Below are positions 34,561 through 42,922 of a stretch of 64,000 nt of DNA, piece by piece. The notes below the pieces were generated by a model. The model saw only the letters and a list, made by a program, of their open reading frames with translations. It ran no database searches and was not told where the DNA came from. Origin of the DNA: Calothrix anomala FACHB-343 (lineage in GTDB: Bacteria > Cyanobacteriota > Cyanobacteriia > Cyanobacteriales > Nostocaceae). Numbering within the stretch: position 1 is the stretch's first letter; every line of letters starts with the position of its first letter. The stretch spans positions 62,001 through 126,000 of the forward strand of contig NZ_JACJQG010000013.1 in the NCBI RefSeq assembly GCF_014696435.1, read 5' to 3'. Made by a program: the position numbers and the translations under genes.

Positions 34561-35322
34561 CTATTTGCTTGAGATATCAACATCAGAAAATTTTGCCTCT
34601 CTCAAGTTAGCTCCATTGAGGATAGTATCTTTAAGAATTACCCCATCTAACTTTGCTAAATATAGGTTTGCTTGATTTAAATTGGCTCCAGAAAGGTTTG
34701 CGCCGGAGAGATTCGCCGCACTTAAAATTGCTTCTTTGAGGTTAGCACCAGCGAGATTTGCGCCGGAAAGATTCGCCGCAGTTAGAATGGCTCCATGCAA
34801 ATTAGCACTACATAAATCTGCGCCAGAAAGATTAGTTTGATAAAGGTTTGTCATTTCAAAATTAGCTCCGGAGAGTTTAGCACCCCTAATATCTATGTGG
34901 CTTAAATCTAGTAGTTCAATTTCTCTATCTTGTTGAGTATTTCTGTTAGCTAGCACTGATAAAGCTGCTTGAATATCAGCACGAATTGTTGATAATGGGT
35001 TGTCTTGTATTTGGATATGAGTCTCTTGGGCGGCATTATTGCGAATAAAATTTGTTAGCGCTGCCATAATTTTTCTATGTAATTTTGGATCGGCTTGCGC
35101 CATTGTGGCTAAATCATCAAAGACAGCTAGATTAATTTCTCTATTTTGGCGTTCTAGTTGTTCAATTGCTTGGTTTAAACTTTGGATATAAGAATATTGA
35201 TTAATATTTTCTAATTTATTTTTATTAGCAAATAGCGCTTGATAGATTTTGTCTAATAAAGATATATTTCTCTTATTATTGTTTCTTACCGTATTATAAG
35301 CATCTATAATTACTTTTAACAT
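34561..35322 (-). CDS. Soluble pentapeptide-repeat protein (third of three)
   Basis: This 253-residue relative of the two preceding proteins lacks the membrane helices. The helical module is recognisable but divergent (LATMAQADPKLHRKIMAAL, TNFIRNNAAQ, IRADIQAALSVLANRN), followed by about 20 pentapeptides (about 148-250). The N-terminal 80 residues are polar and helical. It may be a truncated or ancestral form of the family. It lies 168 bases upstream of the second copy. The ATG at 35322 is the only reasonable start. Confidence 0.8.
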   Translation of the reverse strand: MLKVIIDAYNTVRNNNKRNISLLDKIYQALFANKNKLENINQYSYIQSLNQAIEQLERQNREINLAVFDDLATMAQADPKLHRKIMAALTNFIRNNAAQETHIQIQDNPLSTIRADIQAALSVLANRNTQQDREIELLDLSHIDIRGAKLSGANFEMTNLYQTNLSGADLCSANLHGAILTAANLSGANLAGANLKEAILSAANLSGANLSGANLNQANLYLAKLDGVILKDTILNGANLREAKFSDVDISSK

Positions 35323-35528
35323 ACATCTAGTTAATTTTAATAATTTAGATATTTGTCACCAAAAAAGTCATACACTTTATCTGTAAGTATATCACTAGGA
35401 CATATAAGTAATCTTGCTAACTTAGATTTAGAAATAATCAGTAATATATATTAGCCAGAGAAATTAATTGTTTCAGGGATTTATCTATTCACAATAGATA
35501 ATGTAACAGAATTAGGGAAAATCATCAG

Positions 35529-36701
35529 ATGCCGCCAGAAAAATCAGCGAAATCGAAAAATTTGGTCTTAGTAGGAGGGGGCCATTCCCATGCAATTGTG
35601 CTGAGGATGTTAGGGATGAAACCTTTAGCTGGAGTGGGTTTAACTTTAATTAGTCCAAATTCAGATACTCCTTATTCGGGGATGCTTCCGGGACACATTG
35701 CTGGTTTTTACAACCATGATGAATGTCATATTGATTTACAACGATTAACTCAATTTGCACAAGCACAGTTTTATGTTGACCGAGCGATTAATCTAGATTT
35801 GCAAAATAAAAAAGTAATTTGTGCGAATCATCCTGCTGTAGATTTTGATGTACTGTCTGTTGATATTGGCAGTACTCCCGCAAAAATATCTGTATCCGAT
35901 GCAGCAGAATGTGTTGTTCCCGCTAAACCTGTTTCCGAACTACTTAAACACTGGTATCAATTATTGAAAACTGTAGAAGCAAATCCGCAAAAACCGCTAA
36001 GAATAGCGATCGCAGGTGGTGGTGCAGGTGGTGTAGAATTGGCGCTGTCGATGGAAGCACAGTTAAAGCGCATTTTATCACCATCAGCGATGCTAGAGGT
36101 TCATTTATTCCAGCGCGATCGCCAATTAATGTCCAAGCATCATTATTCAGTCCAGCGTCTAGTACAGCAAATTCTCACCCAACGGGGTATAAAACTTTAT
36201 TTAGGCGAAACTGTGACTCAAGTTACACCCCTTGCACAGACAGGAAATCAACAGACATTACAAGTTAAATGTGAGTCGGGATTAACCGTAGATTGTGACA
36301 AAATTTTTTGGGTAACCCAAGCTGCTGCACCTGATTGGTTAAAATCTACAGGACTAAGAACTGATGACCAAGGCTTTATTTTAGTAGGAGATACTTTACA
36401 ATCTCTGTCTCACCCTGATGTGTTCGCGGCTGGTGATATTGCCACAATGATCGATCATCCCCGTCCTAAAGCTGGGGTATTTGCTGTCAGACAAGGTAAG
36501 CCTTTGTATGAGAATTTGCGACGGTATTTGTTAGGTAAACCTCTCAAAGCCTATGTACCGCAGAAACAATACCTAAGTTTAATTGGTACAGGAGATAAAA
36601 GTGCGATCGCCACAAGAGGTGCATTCACGTTACCACCCAATAAATTATTGTGGTATTGGAAAGATTGGCTAGATCGTCGTTTTATGGAACGCTTTAATTA
36701 A
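35529..36701 (+). CDS. FAD/NAD(P)-dependent oxidoreductase of the SelD-N-terminal type, lacking the SelD half
   Basis: This 390-residue flavoprotein begins LVLVGGGHSHAIVLRMLGM, an FAD Rossmann motif with the HSHA signature of the oxidoreductase that in many cyanobacteria is fused in front of selenide, water dikinase (SelD). YSGMLPGHIAGFY and a second nucleotide motif IAIAGGGAGGVELAL support this. The DVFAAGDIA motif near residue 300 closes the FAD site. Here the gene stops where SelD would begin (WKDWLDRRFMERF), and no SelD coding sequence follows. It resembles type II NADH dehydrogenases and could pass electrons to quinones. The TVP38-like gene follows 77 bases later. Confidence 0.82.
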   Translation: MPPEKSAKSKNLVLVGGGHSHAIVLRMLGMKPLAGVGLTLISPNSDTPYSGMLPGHIAGFYNHDECHIDLQRLTQFAQAQFYVDRAINLDLQNKKVICANHPAVDFDVLSVDIGSTPAKISVSDAAECVVPAKPVSELLKHWYQLLKTVEANPQKPLRIAIAGGGAGGVELALSMEAQLKRILSPSAMLEVHLFQRDRQLMSKHHYSVQRLVQQILTQRGIKLYLGETVTQVTPLAQTGNQQTLQVKCESGLTVDCDKIFWVTQAAAPDWLKSTGLRTDDQGFILVGDTLQSLSHPDVFAAGDIATMIDHPRPKAGVFAVRQGKPLYENLRRYLLGKPLKAYVPQKQYLSLIGTGDKSAIATRGAFTLPPNKLLWYWKDWLDRRFMERFN

Positions 36702-36778
36702 GAATTGGGGAACTCAAAACCCTGATGAATAAAAGGTAACTGAACTATGAAAGATAAATTATTAGGATTAATTGATTA

Positions 36779-37441
36779 ATGTTTAATTTTAAAACTAGTT
36801 TTATCTTATTATTTATTATTTGTGTGGTAGCGACTGCACTCACAGCCTATTGTTTAGGGGGAATTAGTCCGGATTTAATTAAATCTTGGTTGAAAAACTC
36901 TGGTATTTGGGCACCTGTAACTTATGTAATTATCTATGTCGTCGCCACCATTTTAGTATTACCTTCCACCGCCCTGAATTTAACCGGGGGTGCGATTTTC
37001 GGCCCTTGGCTGGGGACATGTTGGACAAGTACAGGGGCAATTGTCGCCGCGATCGCTGCTTTTATTTTTGCCCGGACAATTGGATATAATGCGGTAGCCA
37101 AAAGACTAGCAGGGCGTTGGCAAGCGATTGACGCTGAAATTAGGCAAGGCGGAGTCTATTATATGTTTGCCATTCGTTTATTACCGATAATGCCCTACGG
37201 TTTGGTTAACTTCGCAGCTGGGTTATCATCAGTCAGCTTTAAAGATTACCTCATCGGCACTATTTTAGGGACTGTACCGTCAGTATTACCATTTGTTTTA
37301 CTGGGTAGTTCTGGCTTAAAAGCAATCCGTACCGGCGAAGTTATGCCACTTGTGGGCGCTTTAGCCTTACTAGGAATGCTAGTGGCTGGCTCTACTTGGT
37401 ATCGTCGTCGTCGCCGTTTTCCCTTTCATCGCAAACGTTAA
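36779..37441 (+). CDS. TVP38/TMEM64 (VTT domain) family membrane protein
   Basis: This 220-residue protein has about six hydrophobic segments. The conserved VTT core GGAIFGPWLGT, FIFARTIGYN, RLLPIMPYGLVNFAAGLS and GTVPSVLPFVLLGSSG is complete, including the RLLP and GTxP motifs. The family is related to DedA and eukaryotic TMEM41B/VMP1, some of which move lipids between membrane leaflets. It lies 7 bases upstream of a polyprenyl-phosphate glycosyltransferase, so a role in handling lipid-linked sugars is a reasonable inference. It ends in a very basic tail (RRRRRFPFHRKR). Confidence 0.88.
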   Translation: MFNFKTSFILLFIICVVATALTAYCLGGISPDLIKSWLKNSGIWAPVTYVIIYVVATILVLPSTALNLTGGAIFGPWLGTCWTSTGAIVAAIAAFIFARTIGYNAVAKRLAGRWQAIDAEIRQGGVYYMFAIRLLPIMPYGLVNFAAGLSSVSFKDYLIGTILGTVPSVLPFVLLGSSGLKAIRTGEVMPLVGALALLGMLVAGSTWYRRRRRFPFHRKR

Positions 37442-37448
37442 GTAAATC

Positions 37449-38432
37449 ATGCTACCTAAATATTCTTTTATCGTCCCGATTTATAACGAAGAAGAAACCA
37501 TCCAAGAAATGTATCGCCGCATTTCCCAAGTCATGAATCGCATGGATGGCGAGGTAGAGTTATGTTTAGTGAATGATGGTAGCCGCGATCGCTCTTTACA
37601 AATGATGCGAGAATTACATCAAAAAGATCCGCGCGTGGTTTACTTAAGTTTGGCGCGAAATTTTGGACATCAAATTGCTGTGACGGCTGGGCTAAATTTT
37701 GTTCGCGGCAAAGTAATTGTCATTTTAGATGCCGATTTACAAGATCCGCCCGAATTAATTCCCGACATGGTAGAAAAATGGCGACAAGGATATAAAATTG
37801 TCTACGCCCAACGCATCCAACGCCGTCAAGAAGGGTGGTTTAAACGTTTCACCGCCTATGCTTTTTACCGCATTCTCAAAAATCTGGCAGATGTTGATAT
37901 CCCCACAGACACAGGGGATTTTTGTTTATTAGATCGTCAAGTTGTCGATGTTCTTAATGCTATGCCAGAACGCAATCGTTATATTCGCGGATTGCGGGCT
38001 TGGGTGGGTTTTAATCAAATAGCAATTAAATTTGAACGCGATCCGCGCTTTGCCGGTGAAGTGAAATATACATTTCGCAAATCTTTAGCATTGGCAATTA
38101 ATGGATTAGTTTCCTTTTCTAAAGTTCCCTTACAACTTTCTACTTATATGGGATTTTTCGCCGCCCTACTTTCACTATTCATGTGTGTAATGGTGTTATA
38201 CTGGCGACTTGTTCAGCCCCATTCTTCCCTCACGGGAATGGCTATTATTTTGATGGCTATTTTCTTTATTGGTGGCGTACAACTATTTAGTATTGGAATT
38301 TTGGGTGAATATATTGGGCGGATTTATGAAGAAGTAAAACAACGTCCGCTTTATACCCTAGCAGAAGTAGCCGGTTTTTATGAGGATTATGCCGAACGCC
38401 AAAAATCCATGAGTATGGTAGACGAGAAATAG
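37449..38432 (+). CDS. DPM1/GtrB-type polyprenyl-phosphate glycosyltransferase (GT2)
   Basis: The 327-residue protein has a GT-A catalytic domain with [10 protein letters not shown] (9-18), VNDGSRD (41-47) and DADLQDPPE, plus [13 protein letters not shown] near residue 175. Two C-terminal membrane helices (about 230-255 and 265-290) follow. The family transfers a sugar from a nucleotide donor to undecaprenyl or dolichyl phosphate on the cytoplasmic face. The product is the usual donor of GT-C enzymes such as those at 2.8-12.9 kb. The ATG lies 7 bases after the TVP38 stop, so the two are one operon. Confidence 0.92.
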   Translation: MLPKYSFIVPIYNEEETIQEMYRRISQVMNRMDGEVELCLVNDGSRDRSLQMMRELHQKDPRVVYLSLARNFGHQIAVTAGLNFVRGKVIVILDADLQDPPELIPDMVEKWRQGYKIVYAQRIQRRQEGWFKRFTAYAFYRILKNLADVDIPTDTGDFCLLDRQVVDVLNAMPERNRYIRGLRAWVGFNQIAIKFERDPRFAGEVKYTFRKSLALAINGLVSFSKVPLQLSTYMGFFAALLSLFMCVMVLYWRLVQPHSSLTGMAIILMAIFFIGGVQLFSIGILGEYIGRIYEEVKQRPLYTLAEVAGFYEDYAERQKSMSMVDEK

Positions 38433-38578
38433 TTGTAACCAGCACAGCAAATTTCCCCGCGATGATGAGAAAATCGCCCCATTTTGTTAATCAAAATTTA
38501 AGAGCATATAACTACTTGGAATCTTGATCCTTATGTGGTCAAATAAAGATGATTCCCAAAATATATCGTTGCTCATCC

Positions 38579-39823
38579 ATGAAAAACTCTGCTGCGCTGA
38601 CAACTACATTTTGTATTACCTTAAGTTTGCTGCTAACAGCCTGTAATGGTGGTAACAGTGCTAATAATGGAGGAACTTCTACACCAACTCAGACTACAAC
38701 TAACAATCAATCAACAACAAATACATCAGGCGTAATTCCCATTGGTATTGCCTTTGCACAAACTAGTAACGTAGCATTACTAGGGCAAGAACAAGTAGCT
38801 GGCGCAAAAATTGCCGAGAAGTATTTCAACGATAAAGGTGGTATTAATGGTACGCCAATTAAACTAGTGTTTCAAGACACTAGCGGTGATGAAAATGGTG
38901 CAATTAACGCTTTTCAAACCTTAATTAATAAAGATAAAGTCGTCGGGATTGTGGGGCCGACTTTATCACAACAAGCTTTTAGTGCAGACCCTGTAGCTGA
39001 TCGTGCTAAAGTACCTGTATTAGCAGCGTCTAATACCGCAGATAAAATTCCCGAAATTGGCGATTACATAGCGCGAATTTCTGCACCTAGTTCTGTAGTT
39101 GCGCCTAATTCTGTCAAAGCTGCACTCAAGCTCAATCCTAACATTAAAAGAGTGGCGGTTTTCTTTGCCCAAAATGATTCTTATAGTAAATCAGAAACCG
39201 ACATCTTTCAGAAAACTGTGAAGGATCAGAATTTGGAATTAGTCACAGTTCAAAAGTTCCAAACTAGCGATACAGATTTTCAAACCCAAGCTACCAATGC
39301 AATTAACCTGAAAGCAGATTTAGTGATTATTTCCGGTTTAGCTGCTGATGGTGGTAACTTAGTCAGACAATTACGAGAACTCGGTTATAAAGGTTTAATT
39401 GTCGGTGGTAACGGGCTGAATACTTCCAACATTTTCCCAGTATGTAAAGCATTATGCGATGGTGTATTAATTGCCCAAGCTTACAGTCCAGAACATCCTG
39501 GTGAGATTAATTCAACATTTCGTAAAACCTATAGCGAACAATTTAAAAAAGAACCGCCACAATTTACAGCCCAAGCTTTTACAGCAGTTCAAGTTTATGT
39601 CGAAGCACTCCAAGCATTAGATAAAAAAACTAAAGTTAATACCTTAGCTCTACCACAATTGCGCAATGAATTAAATAAACAGATACTAGCAGGGAAATAT
39701 AATACACCCTTAGGTGAAATTGCTTTTACCCCCGTTGGTGAAGTCATCCAAAAAGATTTTTATGTAGCGCAAATCAAAATGGATAAAGATGGTAGCCAAG
39801 GTAAATTTACATTTTTAAAATGA
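38579..39823 (+). CDS. Substrate-binding lipoprotein of a branched-chain/neutral amino acid ABC importer
   Basis: ATG 38579 gives 414 residues with a lipoprotein signal whose lipobox LTAC has Cys22. An in-frame ATG at 38549 would add ten residues before the signal. The mature part is a Leu/Ile/Val-type periplasmic binding fold (GIAFAQTSNVALLGQEQVAGA, YFNDKGGINGTPIKLVFQDTS, GIVGPTLSQQA). It is followed in order by two permeases and two ATPases. In cyanobacteria such systems (for example NatBCDAE) take up neutral amino acids; the ligand here cannot be told from sequence. The gene starts the operon. Confidence 0.92.
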   Translation: MKNSAALTTTFCITLSLLLTACNGGNSANNGGTSTPTQTTTNNQSTTNTSGVIPIGIAFAQTSNVALLGQEQVAGAKIAEKYFNDKGGINGTPIKLVFQDTSGDENGAINAFQTLINKDKVVGIVGPTLSQQAFSADPVADRAKVPVLAASNTADKIPEIGDYIARISAPSSVVAPNSVKAALKLNPNIKRVAVFFAQNDSYSKSETDIFQKTVKDQNLELVTVQKFQTSDTDFQTQATNAINLKADLVIISGLAADGGNLVRQLRELGYKGLIVGGNGLNTSNIFPVCKALCDGVLIAQAYSPEHPGEINSTFRKTYSEQFKKEPPQFTAQAFTAVQVYVEALQALDKKTKVNTLALPQLRNELNKQILAGKYNTPLGEIAFTPVGEVIQKDFYVAQIKMDKDGSQGKFTFLK

Positions 39824-39882
39824 CGTAGATTAGGGAGATAAGGGAAGGGAAGGGGGACAAGGAGGACAAATGAAAATTGTAC

Positions 39883-39902
39883 AGACGCGATGAATCGCGT
39901 CT
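39883..39902. repeat. Dispersed palindrome between importer genes
   Basis: AGACGCGAT (39883-39891) faces ATCGCGTCT (39894-39902), preceded by AATTGTAC. Same family as 431-450 and 17118-17133. Confidence 0.7.
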
Positions 39903-39907
39903 CTATT

Positions 39908-39951
39908 GACAAATGACAAATGACAAATGACAAATGACAAATGACAAATGA
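39908..39951. repeat. Tandem heptamer repeat that contains the permease start codon
   Basis: Six ATG trinucleotides at exact 7-base spacing (39913, 39920, 39927, 39934, 39941, 39948) lie within TGACAAA units. The last ATG is the start codon of the permease gene. Confidence 0.9.
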
Positions 39952-40898
39952 CATTTACCTTATTTTTGCAACAATTTTTAAACGGGCTATCTATTGGTAG
40001 CGTTTATGCAATTTTCGCCTTAGGATACACTCTGGTGTACTCCATTTTAGGCATCATTAATTTAGCGCATGGAGCAGTATTTACTCTGGGTGCATATTTT
40101 ACTTATGCACTCATGGGTGGTAGTTTTGGCTTCAATGGTTTGCTAGCTAATGCCACTCTACCGATAAAATTACCATTTGCGATCGCCTTATTTTTAGGTA
40201 GCTGCTTGGCGGGATTGGTGGGGATAGCAATGGAACGCATCGCTTTTCAACCCCTACGCCGTAAAGGATCAGATCCTTTATTAACTGTAGTTTCTAGCTT
40301 GGGCGTAGCGGTAGTTATCGTTAACCTGATCCAATATCTAGTTGGTGCAGAAAGTTATACCTTTCCTTCTAATGCTTACGGGAATTTACCACCCTCAATA
40401 AACTTTGGTACTCCTGAAAGCCCGATTCCTATACGCAGCGTGCAAATCGTGATTTTTGCGGTTTCTGTGGTATTTGTGGCAATTCTTACCTATTTTATTA
40501 ACGGTACTAAATATGGTAAAGCCATGCAAGCGATCGCCGAAGACGCAACCACCGCCAGTTTATTAGGAATTAACACCGATGGCTTTATCGTCCTGACATT
40601 TTTCATCAGCAGTTTCTTAGCCGGATTAGCCGGTACTTTAGTTGCTTCTAGCGTCAGTATCGCCGGGCCTTATTTTGGTATCGCCTTTGGTTTAAGAGGG
40701 TTAGCAGTCATCGTCTTAGGCGGTTTAGGAAGTATTCCCGGTGCGGTATTAGGCGGTTTACTCATTGGCTTAGTCGAAGCATTCGTCCCCGGCGAATACT
40801 CCGGTTACAAAGACGCCGTAGCATTTGCCATTTTATTTGTCATGCTATTAGTTAGACCCCAAGGTTTACTAGGACGCAGGTTTATTCAGAAGGTTTAG
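39948..40898 (+). CDS. livH: Branched-chain amino acid ABC importer permease, LivH type
   Basis: This 316-residue inner-membrane permease has about eight helices. The family signature SVYAIFALGYTLVYSILGIINLAHGAVF at the N-terminus and AGLAGTLVAS, GLRGLAVIVLGGLGSIPGAVLGG near residue 240 are intact. It forms the translocation pore together with the LivM-type permease. The ATG is the last of six ATGs in a 7-bp tandem repeat, and there is no Shine-Dalgarno sequence upstream. The family name is given at superfamily level only. Confidence 0.93.
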   Translation: MTFTLFLQQFLNGLSIGSVYAIFALGYTLVYSILGIINLAHGAVFTLGAYFTYALMGGSFGFNGLLANATLPIKLPFAIALFLGSCLAGLVGIAMERIAFQPLRRKGSDPLLTVVSSLGVAVVIVNLIQYLVGAESYTFPSNAYGNLPPSINFGTPESPIPIRSVQIVIFAVSVVFVAILTYFINGTKYGKAMQAIAEDATTASLLGINTDGFIVLTFFISSFLAGLAGTLVASSVSIAGPYFGIAFGLRGLAVIVLGGLGSIPGAVLGGLLIGLVEAFVPGEYSGYKDAVAFAILFVMLLVRPQGLLGRRFIQKV

Positions 40899-40905
40899 AG
40901 ACTGT

Positions 40906-41508
40906 ATGACAACATTTACTAAACAGAAATTAACTTTTTATCAGTTTCTTGAACAGTGCCCAGAGGAAGGTTTTTATGAATTAGTGAATGGAGAAATTGT
41001 TGAAGTACGAGCTACGAGAAATCATGATGATGTCGCTGATTTTATGGCTGACTCTTTCAAGGATGAAATTAAACGTTTTAATCTGAATTATGTCGTTAAT
41101 AACACAGCAGTAATTAAAACAATCACTGCTGAAGGCGTAGAACAAGGACGCAAGCCTGATGTCAGTGTCATAGATAAGGATATATGGCGCTCAAATCGTA
41201 CTGCTTACTCTGCACTGGAAGAATCGATTCAATTAGCTGTAGAAGTGACATCAACTAATTGGGAAGATGACTATATTGATAAATTAGACGAATATCAACG
41301 TTTAGGCATCAAAGAATATTGGATCGTCGATTATTTAGCAATAGGGTTAAGAGAATATTTAGGTAATCCCAAAGTTCCGACTGTATTTGTTTTTGTATTA
41401 GACAGTAATGGAAGATATCAACGCCATCAATTTCGAGGTGCTGAACGAATCATATCGCCAACTTTTCCAGAATTAACATTAACAGCAGAGCAAATATTAA
41501 CAGCTTAA
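40906..41508 (+). CDS. Uma2 family (DUF820) PD-(D/E)xK-type putative endonuclease
   Basis: This 200-residue Uma2 protein has a restriction-endonuclease-like fold. Candidate catalytic residues are Asp85 (KPDVSV), Glu113 (AVEVTS) and Lys126 (DYIDKLDEY), followed by the typical YQRLGIKEYWIVD. Uma2 proteins are very numerous in cyanobacteria, and their biological role is not established. This one starts 7 bases after the permease stop and sits between two permease genes of the same importer, so it is probably co-transcribed with them. Nothing in the sequence links it to transport. Confidence 0.88.
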   Translation: MTTFTKQKLTFYQFLEQCPEEGFYELVNGEIVEVRATRNHDDVADFMADSFKDEIKRFNLNYVVNNTAVIKTITAEGVEQGRKPDVSVIDKDIWRSNRTAYSALEESIQLAVEVTSTNWEDDYIDKLDEYQRLGIKEYWIVDYLAIGLREYLGNPKVPTVFVFVLDSNGRYQRHQFRGAERIISPTFPELTLTAEQILTA

Positions 41509-41556
41509 GCCTAAGATTTATTAGGAATTATGATAATAATGCATTCGCAATGCGGC

Positions 41557-41693
41557 AGGACTTACGCAAAATCATCAAAAACCTTAATTTATTGAACCGC
41601 CAAGACGCCAAGAACGCCTTCTCTGCGAGAGGCTTCCGCCAACGCGCAGCGTCTCCCCTTGGGAGAAGAATTCGTAGAGTGTGTGTAAATCCT
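41557..41693. repeat. Inverted-repeat element with AGGACTTACGCA-type ends
   Basis: The left end AGGACTTACGCAAAA (41557-41571) and the right end TGTGTAAATCCT (41682-41693) are an imperfect inverted repeat. Inside are GAACCGCCAAGACGCC-type repeat DNA and GAGGCTTCCGCCAACGCGCA-type repeat DNA. No clear target duplication. A related, shorter copy lies at 49751-49845. Confidence 0.5.
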
Positions 41694-41787
41694 ATGATAA
41701 TTAGATAAGGGAATTAAGGGGAGACAAGGAGGATAAGGAGGACAAGGAAGATAAGGGAAGGGAAGGGGGACAAGGAGGAAAAATAAC

Positions 41788-41821
41788 AAATGACTATTGA
41801 CTATTGACTATTGACTAATGA
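41788..41821. repeat. Tandem heptamer repeat ending on the second permease start
   Basis: AATGACT, then TATTGACT-type units (CTATTGA register) run into TAATGAC, whose ATG at 41818 starts the LivM-type permease. Confidence 0.9.
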
Positions 41822-42747
41822 CTGAATTTATTTCTACTTACGGTTCGCTAATAGTCTCTATGGTATTAGGGGCTTTATTGGGGCTATCCCTTTACTTACC
41901 ATTAATGACAGGACAACTATCTTTAGCAAGCCCCGGATTTTATGCTCTAGGTGGTTATATTGCCGCAATTTTATCAACAACAGTCTTTAAATCTGATAGT
42001 AGTTCATTTTCGATTTGGCTGTTGTTAATCGAGATGATAATTGCTGGTATAATTTCTGGATTATTGGGTATTGCTGTAGGAATTCCCGCTTTAAGATTGC
42101 GGGGAATTTATTTAGCGATCGCAACTATTGCTTTTGTCGAAGTTTTGCGCGTTATCTCCCTCAATTTAGAAATTACAGGCGGTGCTGTGGGGATTTTTGG
42201 TATTCCCCAACCCTTCCAAAACCAAATCGAATATTTATGGATTGCTTTACCATTACTCATCATTTCAATGGTGTTATTTTATCGTCTAGAACGCATTCGC
42301 GTAGGCAGAGCATTTACTGCAATTCGAGAAGATGAACTAGCCGCCGGTGCAATGGGAATTAACCCCACATACTATAAAGTTTTAGCTTTTACATTAGGGG
42401 CTATTCTTGCAGGGGTAGTTGGTGCAATTAGCGCCCATTTTCTCAATACCTGGAATGCTCGCCAAGGGACATTTGATGCGAGTATTATCTACTTAACTTT
42501 TGTCTTAATTGGCGGTTCGAGAACGTTTTTAGGTTCAGTTGTGGGCGGAATGGTATTTACAGCTTTACCCGAAATCTTGCGCAGTCTAGCCGATACAGGC
42601 GGATTACCTTTGTGGTTAGCGCAATTTTTACGAGATGGGAGATTAATTATTTTTGGCGTGCTAATTGTTATCGGAACCATCTTTTTCCCTCAAGGATTAG
42701 TCACACCAGATATTTTTAAGCAGCGCAAAATTAAAAGTAGATCCTAA
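41818..42747 (+). CDS. livM: Branched-chain amino acid ABC importer permease, LivM type
   Basis: This 309-residue permease has about nine helices. Family stretches include YLPLMTGQLSLASPGFYALGGY, GIPALRLRGIYLAIATIAFVEV and the cytoplasmic EAA-like loop RVGRAFTAIREDELAAGAMGIN, which contacts the ATPase. It pairs with the LivH-type subunit. A 309-base gap after the Uma2 stop carries an inverted-repeat element, purine-rich repeats and a heptamer array that ends on the ATG. No Shine-Dalgarno is visible. Confidence 0.93.
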   Translation: MTEFISTYGSLIVSMVLGALLGLSLYLPLMTGQLSLASPGFYALGGYIAAILSTTVFKSDSSSFSIWLLLIEMIIAGIISGLLGIAVGIPALRLRGIYLAIATIAFVEVLRVISLNLEITGGAVGIFGIPQPFQNQIEYLWIALPLLIISMVLFYRLERIRVGRAFTAIREDELAAGAMGINPTYYKVLAFTLGAILAGVVGAISAHFLNTWNARQGTFDASIIYLTFVLIGGSRTFLGSVVGGMVFTALPEILRSLADTGGLPLWLAQFLRDGRLIIFGVLIVIGTIFFPQGLVTPDIFKQRKIKSRS

Positions 42748-42766
42748 TTTAATATTTGAATTACTA

Positions 42767-42887
42767 TAGCAATCCTATCTGAGTTGTGAAAATATTTTTT
42801 TTGATGAACCGCCAAGACGCCAAGTACGCCAAGGTTCAGAGAAGAAGCTGAGAGTTAGCAAATTTCACAAATGATTTAGGATTGCTA
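42767..42887. mobile_element. TA-type short inverted-repeat element
   Basis: TAGCAATCCTA (42767-42777) and TAGGATTGCTA (42877-42887) are perfect 11-bp terminal repeats. Beyond them CTGAGTTGTGAAAAT and ATTTCACAAATGAT-type sequences extend the match imperfectly. The outermost TA on both sides may be a TA target duplication. The core contains GAACCGCCAAGACGCC. A decayed copy lies at 2547-2669. Confidence 0.65.
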
Positions 42888-42922
42888 CATTTCCTAGTCA
42901 CTAGCCCCTAGCCCCTAGAAAT

